This document shows positions 1 through 5,885 of a DNA stretch of 6,116 nt, piece after piece. The notes beneath the pieces are model-generated. The model saw only the letters and a program-made list of their open reading frames with translations, had not been told where the DNA came from and searched no databases. The translations under genes were made by a program, and so were the position numbers. Source of the DNA: Erythrobacter sp. (GTDB lineage Bacteria; Pseudomonadota; Alphaproteobacteria; Sphingomonadales; Sphingomonadaceae). The stretch spans positions 1 to 6,116 of the forward strand of contig DMWU01000051.1 of NCBI GenBank assembly GCA_003483125.1. The letters are read 5' to 3'. The stretch's first letter is position 1; each line of letters starts with the position of its first letter.

Positions 1-578
1 GCTGCATCTCGATCAATCATGTGCTCTGCCACGGCATTCCCGGTGAGAAGGTGCTGAAAGAAGGTGATATCCTCAACATCGACGTCACCCCGCTGCTCGA
101 TGGCTGGCATGGCGATACGAGCCGCATGTATTTTGCAGGCGAGCCGCCGCTCAAGGCAAAACGGCTGGTCGATGTGACTTATGAATGCCTGATGCTGGGG
201 ATCGAGGCTGCCCAGCCCGGTGCGAGGCTGGGCGATATTGGCGCGGCGATCGAGGCTCACGCAAGGCAATATCGCTATGGCGTGGTGCGCGAATTTTGCG
301 GCCACGGGCTGGGGCGCCTTTTCCATGACGCGCCAGAGGTGGTCCATGCGGCGAAGGCTGGCACAGGGCCGGAACTGAAACCCGGCATGTTCTTCACCAT
401 CGAGCCGATGATCAATCTGGGCAAGCCATGGGCCAAGGTGCTGGGCGATGGCTGGACCGCGGTGACGCGCGACAAATCACTCAGCGCGCAATTCGAACAC
501 TCGATTGCAATTACCGAAACCGGGAATGAGATCTTTACGGCTAGCCCCAAGGGTCTGGATAAGCCGCCTTACAATTGA
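1..578 (+). CDS. map: Methionine aminopeptidase, type I (5' end missing)
   Basis: This enzyme removes the initiator methionine from new cytosolic proteins. The gene is cut by the left edge. Reading from base 3 gives 191 residues that start inside the conserved NHVxCHGIPG segment, so the first GTG (21-23) is an internal Val codon and not a start. Against E. coli MAP, all five metal ligands are visible in the fragment: Asp27 and Asp38 (in DGWHGDTS), His101 (in CGHGLG), Glu134 (in FTIEPM) and Glu165 (in QFEHS). The two active-site histidines are also present, His6 in NHV and His108 in LFHDAP. About 70-85 N-terminal residues should lie outside the window, judged from the usual family length near 260-275. 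The gene ends in TGA and converges on the minus-strand gene at 632. Nothing suggests inactivation. Confidence 0.97.
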   Translation, partial: CISINHVLCHGIPGEKVLKEGDILNIDVTPLLDGWHGDTSRMYFAGEPPLKAKRLVDVTYECLMLGIEAAQPGARLGDIGAAIEAHARQYRYGVVREFCGHGLGRLFHDAPEVVHAAKAGTGPELKPGMFFTIEPMINLGKPWAKVLGDGWTAVTRDKSLSAQFEHSIAITETGNEIFTASPKGLDKPPYN

Positions 579-592
579 GGGCTGCAATTGGA

Positions 593-614
593 GAAGGGCG
601 CAGAGGTCGCCTTC
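593..614. terminator. Weak hairpin between convergent genes
   Basis: GAAGGGCG (593-600) can pair with CGCCTTC (608-614) around a 7-base loop, with one bulged G. It sits between the stop codons of map and the MoaF-like gene, where a terminator would be expected. No T-tract follows on either strand, so if it ends transcription it does so without the usual intrinsic signal. Two copies of the palindrome CAATTG lie just before it (572-577 and 585-590). Confidence 0.25.
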
Positions 615-631
615 CAAGGCATGCGCTTGCT

Positions 632-976
632 TTAAAGCTGTTCGACCGAGTTTATCGATGCGCTATGAAATAGCACCTGCTCGGCATCGGTCGCGTACGC
701 TGCTAGGACAGAGCTGCAGGCAAACCCCTTGTTCAGATCGAAATATAGAGTGACGAAGGCACGAGTTTCCAGCTCGTGCAAATTCACGAAATATTGCCCT
801 TCGCCGACCTCACGCGCACGGTAGTCAAATCCTTGGCCCGACTGCCCTTTGAGAGGGCCATCAATCCATTCAAAGCCCAGCTTGCCGGCACTCATTTGGA
901 CAATCACCGCGCCCATTTCCGAATAAGTGTAATTCAGTCGCGTTCCATCGAGTGCGTTGGTCAGTTGATCGCCCAT
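632..976 (-). CDS. Small MoaF-like (lipocalin-fold) protein of unknown function
   Basis: This is a 114-residue protein without signal peptide or membrane segment, so it is probably cytosolic. Its pattern fits the small beta-barrel family that includes MoaF-related domains and phenolic acid decarboxylase. It has a GTRLNYTY strand near residues 11-18, an FEWIDGP-G turn near 35-44, an aromatic FDYRA strand near 50-54, then QYFVNLHE near 61-68 and a VTLYFD strand near 75-80. Similar proteins are single-domain and about 100-120 residues long, so this looks complete. The family has no firmly assigned reaction and none is claimed here. The start is ATG at 976, with only a weak GGAA-type ribosome site just upstream. 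It stands alone on its strand: ccmB ends 269 bases upstream and map converges from the other side. The coding call is fairly secure; the family call is moderate. Confidence 0.68.
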   Translation of the reverse strand: MGDQLTNALDGTRLNYTYSEMGAVIVQMSAGKLGFEWIDGPLKGQSGQGFDYRAREVGEGQYFVNLHELETRAFVTLYFDLNKGFACSSVLAAYATDAEQVLFHSASINSVEQL

Positions 977-1245
977 GTTTCCATTTCCCGTTCACGCATG
1001 ACTTCAGCGATCTAAAACGTGGCATGACAAAATATGCAAAGCAAATGGCGCAATGTGGGTGGACAGCGGACATTCGCATTTTCTTACATAACTGCTCTCT
1101 GGCATAAATACGGCGCTCTTTGATTTTGTAGTGACGCCCGAACGCGCTGGCCTAAATCCAAATAGAGGAGAGGCTTCTTCCTTTTAGACAGTGTCGCATG
1201 TGTCACTTTCGTCAGGAAGTTGACAAAAAAGCTGAACAGATGGAC
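977..1245. other. Intergenic stretch upstream of the MoaF-like gene
   Basis: These 269 bases hold no gene I can support on either strand; the short ORFs that cross it lack ribosome sites and family likeness. By eye it is more AT-rich than the genes around it. It must contain the 3' end of the ccmAB transcript and the promoter of the MoaF-like gene. No good -35/-10 pair stands out on the minus strand. The best candidate is TTGCAT (about 1035-1040) with a poor TTTAGA-like -10, which is too weak to list. A cluster of TGTC/GACA half-sites lies near its right end and is listed separately. Confidence 0.6.
1187..1225. repeat. Cluster of TGTC/GACA half-sites
   Basis: Within 39 bases there is GACA-G-TGTC (1187-1195, a perfect palindrome), a second TGTC nine bases on (1201-1204), and TGACA (1221-1225). 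TGTCA at 1201-1205 and TGACA at 1221-1225 form an inverted repeat with a 15-base spacer. The arrangement resembles a regulator binding region, but it lies just downstream of ccmB and about 210 bases from the MoaF-like start, so its target is unclear. Chance occurrence is possible. Confidence 0.25.
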
Positions 1246-1902
1246 CTAACCCTCGCGCGCGGCCCTGATCGCCGCACCGGCAGCAAAGGGCGTGATAGCC
1301 ACCAATGCCAGGCTAATTGCGGCGGTGAAGCCGAGCGTAGCGATATCGCCGCGGGCCAGCGCTCCTGCTCCGAAAATCAGGATAGGGAGCGATAGAGGGA
1401 TCAGAAGAAGGCCCGACAGTGCTGCTCCCGCAGCTCGCAGGCTGGCGGTGAGCGATGCAATCATCAGGCCCACGGCTGCAAGGCCGGGCGTGCCCGCGAC
1501 CAGGCCCAGCAGGAGTAGCCGCAGCGGCTCTCCCTCGATCTTGAGCAGTGCTGCAGCAGGAAATGTCGCGAGCAAAAGTAGCGGCCCGAAACTGAGCCAA
1601 TGGGCGACCATGCGCACAGCCATCATGGCTTCGTCGCTCACGCCGCGCAGGCGCAATTGGTCAAACGTGCCCAGTTCGATATCGCGCGCCACCAATCGCT
1701 CAAGCGGCAGGATCGCTGCCAGCAGCGCCGCGATCCACACAACTCCGCCGCCAGTCCGTGCCAGCATGTTTGGATCAGGCCCGACTGCGAAAGGATAAAG
1801 CATCGCGACAGCGACAAAGAACAGCAATGGCAGCGCAGCGCCTCCTCCTCCAGCGAAGGGGAAGAATTGCAACAGGTCGCGTCGGAGGAGGGCGCGCATC
1901 AT
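1246..1902 (-). CDS. ccmB: Heme exporter membrane protein CcmB
   Basis: CcmB is the membrane subunit of the CcmAB(CD) ABC complex of system I cytochrome c maturation. The complex releases heme-loaded CcmE in the periplasm for attachment to apocytochromes. The 218 residues match the usual CcmB length of about 220. Six hydrophobic segments can be read at roughly residues 21-41, 50-68, 100-120, 128-152, 158-182 and 188-212. The cytoplasmic loop after the second segment carries the family's ER-----D-E-GT-DQL pattern (residues 68-83), the expected contact site for CcmA. The start is the first ATG of an ATGATG pair. Its ATGA overlaps the ccmA stop by four bases, so translation is probably coupled. 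ccmC and later ccm genes do not follow; the next gene on this strand is unrelated. The protein appears intact. Confidence 0.94.
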   Translation of the reverse strand: MMRALLRRDLLQFFPFAGGGGAALPLLFFVAVAMLYPFAVGPDPNMLARTGGGVVWIAALLAAILPLERLVARDIELGTFDQLRLRGVSDEAMMAVRMVAHWLSFGPLLLLATFPAAALLKIEGEPLRLLLLGLVAGTPGLAAVGLMIASLTASLRAAGAALSGLLLIPLSLPILIFGAGALARGDIATLGFTAAISLALVAITPFAAGAAIRAAREG

Positions 1903-2480
1903 TGTGCAAACTCCTCCAATGCCAGCCTCTGCAATCCCTCGATTGCGAGCGGCTGTAGCGAGGCAATGACGCAGAGCCCGCCGCCTGCGACATGTTCTTT
2001 GGTGAGCTGCTCAACCAAGCCGCGCGAAGCCTCGTCCAGCCCGCTCAATGGCTCATCGAGCAGCCAGATCGGTGCTTGCTGGCCCAGCAGGCGAGCAAGC
2101 GCCGCGCGCTTACGCTGGCCGGTCGAGAGATAGCGCACTGGCACATTTATCAGGTCGATGAGGTTGAGCCTTTGTGCGATCTCTCGCAGGTCTTGCGCGC
2201 CATCCAGCGCGGCCCAGAATTGCAGCGCCTTTGCCAATGGTAGCTCGGGATCAAGCGCGGGCCGTTCGTCCAGCAGGCCGATATCGCCATCATGCGAAAC
2301 TTCGCCTGCAAATGGGGTGAGAAGCCCAGCCAGGATGCGCAACAGGCTCGTCTTGCCTACGCCGTTCGCGCCGGTGATATGCAGCGCTGTGCCGCTTTCG
2401 ACATAAAGGTCCAGCCCGCGAAACAGCACGCGGTCGCCGCGGCGGCAGGCTAGGGTCTTTGCGGAAAGGCGCGCTTGCAT
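1899..2480 (-). CDS. ccmA: Cytochrome c biogenesis ATP-binding protein CcmA
   Basis: CcmA is the cytoplasmic ATPase of the system I heme-handling ABC complex and partners CcmB, which directly follows with a 4-base overlap. The 193-residue protein is close to the usual 200-210. Visible motifs are Walker A GANGVGKT (residues 37-44), signature LSTGQRKR (118-125), Walker B IWLLDEP (138-144) and D-loop SGLD (146-149). The signature with TGQ and the DEPLSGLD pattern are typical of CcmA. Two catalytic elements deviate. The H-loop reads IASLQPL, with Leu175 (codon CTA) where the family has the switch His (as in S/T-H-Q-P-L). The Q-loop region reads LLDERPALD, without the expected Gln. The ATG at 2480 is the only reasonable start, but no Shine-Dalgarno precedes it. 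The gene diverges from the pterin dehydratase gene. Identity is secure; the effect of the substitutions on ATPase activity is unknown. Confidence 0.94.
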   Translation of the reverse strand: MQARLSAKTLACRRGDRVLFRGLDLYVESGTALHITGANGVGKTSLLRILAGLLTPFAGEVSHDGDIGLLDERPALDPELPLAKALQFWAALDGAQDLREIAQRLNLIDLINVPVRYLSTGQRKRAALARLLGQQAPIWLLDEPLSGLDEASRGLVEQLTKEHVAGGGLCVIASLQPLAIEGLQRLALEEFAQ

Positions 2481-2488
2481 GATTGCGA

Positions 2489-2517
2489 GCGTTAGGCGAA
2501 AGCTATTGCGCTAACAA
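2489..2517 (-). promoter_or_regulatory. Possible ccmA promoter very close to the start codon
   Basis: On the minus strand TTGTTA (2517-2512) and TAACGC (2494-2489) are spaced by 17 bases. The -10 match is weak. The distance from the -10 box to the ccmA ATG is only 8 bases, so a transcript from here would begin at or next to the start codon. That fits the lack of a ribosome binding site. An imperfect palindrome, GTTAG-GCG to GCG-CTAAC (2491-2515), covers the same bases and could be an operator for either divergent gene. This is an inference from pattern alone. Confidence 0.3.
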
Positions 2518-2527
2518 GCAGATGCCC

Positions 2528-2534
2528 AAAGGAG
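2528..2534 (+). promoter_or_regulatory. Ribosome binding site that decides a TTG start
   Basis: AAAGGAG ends 7 bases before the TTG at 2542, an ideal spacing. No in-frame ATG or GTG lies between this site and the conserved part of the protein. A nearby GTG (2537-2539) is out of frame. Confidence 0.85.
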
Positions 2535-2541
2535 AAGTGCA

Positions 2542-2832
2542 TTGTCCGTACCCCAATTGACCGATGCAGAATGCGATGCGCTGCTCACTGCTCACCCTGA
2601 ATGGTCGATCGCGCGAGAGGGATTGGCGATTGAGCGCAAGTTCCAATTTGCGAACTTCAGCGAGGCATGGGGTTTTATGAACCGCGTGGCTTTGCTGGCA
2701 GAGGCGCATGACCACCACCCCGAATGGTTCAATGTCTATAACCGCGTTGAAATCACGCTCACCACGCATGATGCGGGCGGCCTGTCGGAACGTGACGCGG
2801 TGATGGCGGCGGCGATTGACGCGCTACTCTAG
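2542..2832 (+). CDS. phhB: Pterin-4a-carbinolamine dehydratase
   Basis: The enzyme dehydrates 4a-hydroxytetrahydrobiopterin (or another tetrahydropterin) to the quinonoid dihydropterin, which recycles the cofactor of aromatic amino acid hydroxylases. The 96-residue protein has the usual length of this single-domain family and is cytosolic. The family core is complete: [14 protein letters not shown] near residues 33-46, then the active-site block AHDHHPEW (55-62), Tyr66-Asn67, and TTHDAGG (74-80) followed by LSERD. The start is TTG, fixed by a strong AAAGGAG site 7 bases upstream. No phenylalanine hydroxylase gene is in view, so the partner enzyme is unknown; some members of this family are suspected to serve other pterin pathways. 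The gene diverges from ccmA and its stop lies three bases from the stop of the convergent SDR. Confidence 0.95.
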   Translation: MSVPQLTDAECDALLTAHPEWSIAREGLAIERKFQFANFSEAWGFMNRVALLAEAHDHHPEWFNVYNRVEITLTTHDAGGLSERDAVMAAAIDALL

Positions 2833-2835
2833 AGG

Positions 2836-3642
2836 CTATTTGCCCAGCAGCGCCGCGCTTTCCTTATTCTTTTTGCGAACACGACCGGGCATCCAGCGCT
2901 TGGCAAAATTGAGCCTCTTGGCTGTTTTGCCCACGAGGTAATGCAAATCGTCGCCATGCACTGCATTCCACACCGTTTTTGCGACTTCTTCGACAGGGGT
3001 AATCTCAAGACCCGCTTCGATCACGCGGTCGCGCACAGGCTCGTTTGAACGACGATTACCGGTGCCATCGAGCAATGGCGTTTCGATAAAGCTTGGGCAG
3101 ATAGAGCAGCTCTTGATGCCATCTGGCGTCCATTCCGCATCAAGGCTCTCTGCGATGCCGCGTACGGCAAACTTGGTCGCGCTGTAGACGCTCATGCCCG
3201 TGCCGCCGGTAATGCCGGCCGCGCTGGCGATATTGACCAGGCATGATCCCGGTGCGGTCTTCTGCAGATAGGGATAGGCAGCTTGGGCACCGTACAGGAC
3301 GCCCTTGATATTGATATCGAGGCAGCGGTCGATCTCGTCCTGTTCAAGCTCGTGCAGCGGGCCACCCGTGCCGATTCCGGCATTATTGACCACTACGTCG
3401 ATCCGGCCACCAGATGCAGTTGCGAAGGCAGCCAGCGCCTCATCCCATGCCTGGCGATCACGAACGTCGAGCTTGTGCGAATAGGAGTGACCGCCAGGTA
3501 AAAGCCCTTCCGTATCTTCCATGCCCTGGACATTGATGTCGCCCAGTCCAACGAACCATCCTTGTTCGGCAAAATGGCGCGCAATTGCTCGTCCGATGCC
3601 AGATCCGCCGCCAGAGATGAAGATTGCCTTACGCTCGCCCAC
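2836..3642 (-). CDS. Short-chain dehydrogenase/reductase (classical SDR)
   Basis: This is a cytosolic NAD(P)-dependent oxidoreductase of unknown substrate. The 268 residues form one Rossmann domain with all classical SDR motifs: the nucleotide loop GGGSGIG (11-17), LDV (58-60), NNAG (86-89), Asn111 in DINIKG, catalytic Ser140 in NIASAAG, and Tyr153-xxx-Lys157 in YSATK. Asp35 at the end of the second beta strand favours NAD(H) over NADP(H). The C-terminal tail is strongly basic (KRLNFAKRW, then RVRKKNK), which is common in SDRs of sphingomonads but unexplained. The start is GTG at 3642, preceded by GGGAGAG four bases away; no better start exists. It lies downstream of the S9 peptidase but beyond that gene's terminator, so it is probably its own unit or relies on read-through. 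Exact function cannot be read from sequence. Confidence 0.93.
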   Translation of the reverse strand: MGERKAIFISGGGSGIGRAIARHFAEQGWFVGLGDINVQGMEDTEGLLPGGHSYSHKLDVRDRQAWDEALAAFATASGGRIDVVVNNAGIGTGGPLHELEQDEIDRCLDINIKGVLYGAQAAYPYLQKTAPGSCLVNIASAAGITGGTGMSVYSATKFAVRGIAESLDAEWTPDGIKSCSICPSFIETPLLDGTGNRRSNEPVRDRVIEAGLEITPVEEVAKTVWNAVHGDDLHYLVGKTAKRLNFAKRWMPGRVRKKNKESAALLGK

Positions 3643-3646
3643 TATA

Positions 3647-3653
3647 CTCTCCC
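3647..3653 (-). promoter_or_regulatory. Ribosome binding site for the GTG start of the SDR
   Basis: GGGAGAG on the minus strand lies 4 bases from the GTG at 3642 (6 bases if counted from GGGAG). It supports the GTG start, as there is no ATG before the glycine-rich loop. Confidence 0.75.
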
Positions 3654-3669
3654 AATAAAACCCGCGCCC

Positions 3670-3707
3670 AAAAACTTGGCCACGCAGAGCGATAGCTCCA
3701 CGCGGCC
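3670..3707 (-). terminator. Intrinsic terminator of the S9 peptidase gene
   Basis: Read on the minus strand, GGCCGCGTGGAGC (3707-3695) pairs with GCTCTGCGTGGCC (3690-3678) around a TATC loop. All 13 positions pair in RNA, three of them as G-U wobbles. AAG and then TTTTT (3674-3670) follow, the standard U-tract. It starts 25 bases past the peptidase stop codon. The opposite strand has no comparable T-tract, so the signal is one-directional. Confidence 0.85.
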
Positions 3708-3717
3708 CGTTTGTCAG
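3689..3717 (-). promoter_or_regulatory. Possible SDR promoter overlapping the terminator
   Basis: CTGACA (3717-3712) and TATCGC (3694-3689) are 17 bases apart on the minus strand, upstream of the SDR. The -10 matches the consensus at only its first half. The -10 lies in the loop and descending arm of the terminator hairpin, so initiation there would yield a transcript with only part of the stem. It is listed because the SDR otherwise has no promoter between the terminator and its start. Confidence 0.25.
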
Positions 3718-3738
3718 CTATTTACATTGGTGTCAGCT
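3712..3738. repeat. Direct repeat TGTCAGCT (two copies)
   Basis: TGTCAGCT occurs at 3712-3719 and 3731-3738 (AGCTGACA on the minus strand), 19 bases apart start to start, or nearly two helical turns. The right copy covers the peptidase stop codon. It may be a regulator site for the SDR or chance. Confidence 0.3.
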
Positions 3739-5808
3739 GCCGAGTGCCTCTACCAGGCCCTTCACATGTTCAGCCCCCTCGACGATTTCTGCGGTAGAAG
3801 GCTTCAATACATCGCCCAATGGTTCCGTACGGCCACCTAGGCAGCTCGCCAGGAAGTTTTCGGCGATGCCGAAGAAGGCGATGTTGTTATCCGGCTTTGC
3901 AAATCCATGCCCCTCATCCGGATAGAGCACATAGGTGACCGGAATGCCCGCTTCCTTCATCGCGCCAACAATCTGGTCACTTTCTGCCTGTTTCACGCGA
4001 GGGTCATTTGCGCCCTGTGCGATCAGCAGCGGCTTGGTGATCTGGTCTGCCTTGTAAAGCGGGCTAGCCGCTTTCAGCAGGGCAAGCCCCTCTTCAGTGT
4101 TGGGATCGCCCATCCGTTCATGGAAGATCTTCACCAATGGCGCCCAATATGGGGGGATCGTAGATAGCAATGTTTCAAGGTTTGAAGGCCCAACGATGTC
4201 GACGCCACAAGCGAAGGTTTCTGGCGTGAAGGTCAGGCCCGCCAGAGTCGCGTAACCGCCATATGAGCCGCCCATGATTGCGACCTGGTCCTTGCTAGTG
4301 ATCCCTTGCTCGATGGCCCAGTTGGTCGCATCGATCAGGTCGTCATGCATCTTCAAGCCCCATTGCAGGTTTGCCGCATTGAGGAAGTCCTTGCCGAACC
4401 CTGTCGAACCGCGGAAGTTCGTCGACAGCACGGCATAGCCGCGATTGGCGAACATCTGATGGATTGAATTGAAACCATAGGTGTCGCGCGCCCAAGGCCC
4501 GCCGTGAACAAGCAATACCATCGGCACCGGCTTGTTAGGACGCCCGTTTGCATCACTATCACTGCCAATGGGCAGGGTCAGGTATGAGGGGAGCGTCAAA
4601 CCGTCCCGGCTGGCAATTTCCACCGGATGCATGGGCTGGAGGGGTGCGCCCTCAAGCTCAGGTCGGGTGGTGTAGAATGGCGTTAGCGTCCCTGCCTCGC
4701 GATCATAGATATAGGTTGAGGTCGGGCTGGTCAGCGGCTCGTTCCAGACGATCCATGTCATGTCGTCATCAGTGCGGCTGGAAATGCCAAACTCGCCTTT
4801 AAACTGGGTTCCCAGCCATTCCAGCGATGCACCAAGATCGTCGTCGATCGCGGTCCACTCATTCTTGAGGTAGTTCACCGAATAGGCTTCGACCACGCCG
4901 GTTTTCGGATCGCGGATCGTTCCGCCAATGTCGGCCTTGTCATTCTCTGCGATAATGGTCTTTTCGCCGCTGGCGACATCTTCTGCGACCAGCGCCGCTG
5001 TATTGCGGCCACGGCTATCGAGCCAATAGAGGATTGAGCCGTCATTGGTGTAGCCAGCCGGGTTAGTGGTGAGCGAATCTTCCATCGCTGTGGTCGAGAA
5101 TGGTTCCGCTTCGACTTTATTGTCAGCCACGCGGAAGTAATCGGTGCCACCTTCCGCATTTTGCCTCAGCGCCATGCGCACGGTCAGCGTGTCATCCGCC
5201 ATGAAACCAGCATAGCTTTCATTCTCGATCATCATGGTCATTTCGCCAGTGTTGAGATCAAGCAGGTGAACATCGTGAAACTGCGGGTTGCGATTGTTGA
5301 GGCCGATCAGCACATTGTCCCTGATGCTCTCGGACCCGCCTACGATCTGTACGCGAGTATTCTCAAATGGGGTCAGGTTGGTTTCCTTCCCGCTTGAGAC
5401 GTTCACGCCATAAAGCAGGAAATTCTCATCGCCGCCTTTGTCCTGGATATAGAGCAGGCTTTGGCTGTCGGGAGCCCAAAAGTACTGGCGGATGGGGCGA
5501 TCCGTTGCATCGGTCATTACCTTTGCCGATCCAGGATCACTTGCCGGAGCCATCCAAACATTCAAGACGCCGTCTTTCGGCGCGAGCCAGCTCAGCCATT
5601 TGCCGTCAGGGCTGATCCGGCCTGACGATCGCGAGGGATTTCCAAATAGTGCTTCGCGCGGGATCAGGGGGGCGGCTTCTTGGGGGTTTTGCATTGAAAC
5701 TCCGTCTGTAGAGTGATGATCGGCAACCGCGGTGCTGGGGAGAGTCAGCGCGCTGGCTGCCAGAATGGCAGAGGCAAACCTCTGCAAAGGCTTGGATAGA
5801 CTTGTCAC
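3733..5808 (-). CDS. Secreted S9-family serine peptidase (prolyl oligopeptidase / acylaminoacyl-peptidase type)
   Basis: It hydrolyses short peptides or N-terminally modified oligopeptides, most likely in the periplasm. Counting from the GTG start the protein has 691 residues. Residues 1-29 form a signal peptide: Lys and Arg near residues 6-10, a hydrophobic FASAILAASALTL core, and an AVA cleavage site before DHHS. A beta-propeller follows at about 50-415, with blade motifs such as RISPDGKW and FWAPDSQSL. The alpha/beta hydrolase domain spans about 425-660. The catalytic triad is Ser515 in GGSYGGYA, Asp602 in GANDPRV and His634 in DEGHGF; the oxyanion region is HGGPW (435-439). All are intact and the length fits the family. 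An ATG at 5847 would add 13 residues (MHYISNTLKEGPP), but GAAGGA sits 6 bases before the GTG and the likely -10 box lies inside the longer reading. A terminator follows the stop. The substrate is unknown. Confidence 0.94.
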   Translation of the reverse strand: MTSLSKPLQRFASAILAASALTLPSTAVADHHSTDGVSMQNPQEAAPLIPREALFGNPSRSSGRISPDGKWLSWLAPKDGVLNVWMAPASDPGSAKVMTDATDRPIRQYFWAPDSQSLLYIQDKGGDENFLLYGVNVSSGKETNLTPFENTRVQIVGGSESIRDNVLIGLNNRNPQFHDVHLLDLNTGEMTMMIENESYAGFMADDTLTVRMALRQNAEGGTDYFRVADNKVEAEPFSTTAMEDSLTTNPAGYTNDGSILYWLDSRGRNTAALVAEDVASGEKTIIAENDKADIGGTIRDPKTGVVEAYSVNYLKNEWTAIDDDLGASLEWLGTQFKGEFGISSRTDDDMTWIVWNEPLTSPTSTYIYDREAGTLTPFYTTRPELEGAPLQPMHPVEIASRDGLTLPSYLTLPIGSDSDANGRPNKPVPMVLLVHGGPWARDTYGFNSIHQMFANRGYAVLSTNFRGSTGFGKDFLNAANLQWGLKMHDDLIDATNWAIEQGITSKDQVAIMGGSYGGYATLAGLTFTPETFACGVDIVGPSNLETLLSTIPPYWAPLVKIFHERMGDPNTEEGLALLKAASPLYKADQITKPLLIAQGANDPRVKQAESDQIVGAMKEAGIPVTYVLYPDEGHGFAKPDNNIAFFGIAENFLASCLGGRTEPLGDVLKPSTAEIVEGAEHVKGLVEALGS

Positions 5809-5814
5809 GGGGGG

Positions 5815-5820
5815 TCCTTC
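5815..5820 (-). promoter_or_regulatory. Ribosome binding site that fixes the peptidase GTG start
   Basis: GAAGGA on the minus strand is separated by six C residues (5814-5809) from the GTG at 5808. The upstream in-frame ATG at 5847 has no such site. Starting at the GTG also places the basic residues directly before the hydrophobic signal core. Confidence 0.8.
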
Positions 5821-5835
5821 TTTAAGTGTATTGCT

Positions 5836-5866
5836 AATATAATGCACATGAGCGGACTACATGCAA
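5836..5866 (-). promoter_or_regulatory. Candidate promoter of the S9 peptidase gene
   Basis: TATATT (5841-5836) is a good -10 box, with TTGCAT (5866-5861) as -35 at a rather long 19-base spacing. A start point near 5829 would leave a leader of about 20 bases containing the GAAGGA site. The surrounding bases are AT-rich compared with the genes. If correct, the peptidase is not dependent on read-through from the glycosylase gene. Confidence 0.45.
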
Positions 5867-5885
5867 GTGCGCGGCAGTCCAGGGT

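Noticed and set aside
505..753. Plus-strand ORF of 82 codons after map
   Set aside because: It begins within map in another frame, overlaps the MoaF-like gene on the opposite strand, and its translation is Arg/Ser-rich without family features.
870..1079. Minus-strand ORF of 69 codons overlapping the start of the MoaF-like gene
   Set aside because: It overlaps a better-supported gene in another frame and has no domain likeness or good ribosome site.
1225..1230. T-tract on the minus strand just past the ccmB stop, as an intrinsic terminator
   Set aside because: No stable hairpin precedes the six T residues; only a 3-base CTG/CAG pairing is possible.
1219..1248. TTGACA at 1220-1225 as a plus-strand promoter
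   Set aside because: The bases at the proper -10 distance (GACCTA and neighbours) do not resemble a -10 box, and there is no plus-strand gene downstream.
1292..1798. Long plus-strand ORF of 168 codons opposite ccmB
   Set aside because: Its product is rich in Ser, Arg, Ala and Pro with no family likeness, it has no ribosome site, and it is antisense to a clear six-helix CcmB. It is a GC-driven shadow.
1600..2133. Plus-strand ORF of 177 codons across the ccmA/ccmB junction
   Set aside because: Low-complexity Ser/Gln/Cys-rich translation, antisense to two recognised genes, no start signal.
5843..5866. TGCA...TGCA palindromic ends around the peptidase promoter as an operator
   Set aside because: Only the outer four bases pair well; the inner bases do not continue the symmetry, so chance is the simpler reading.
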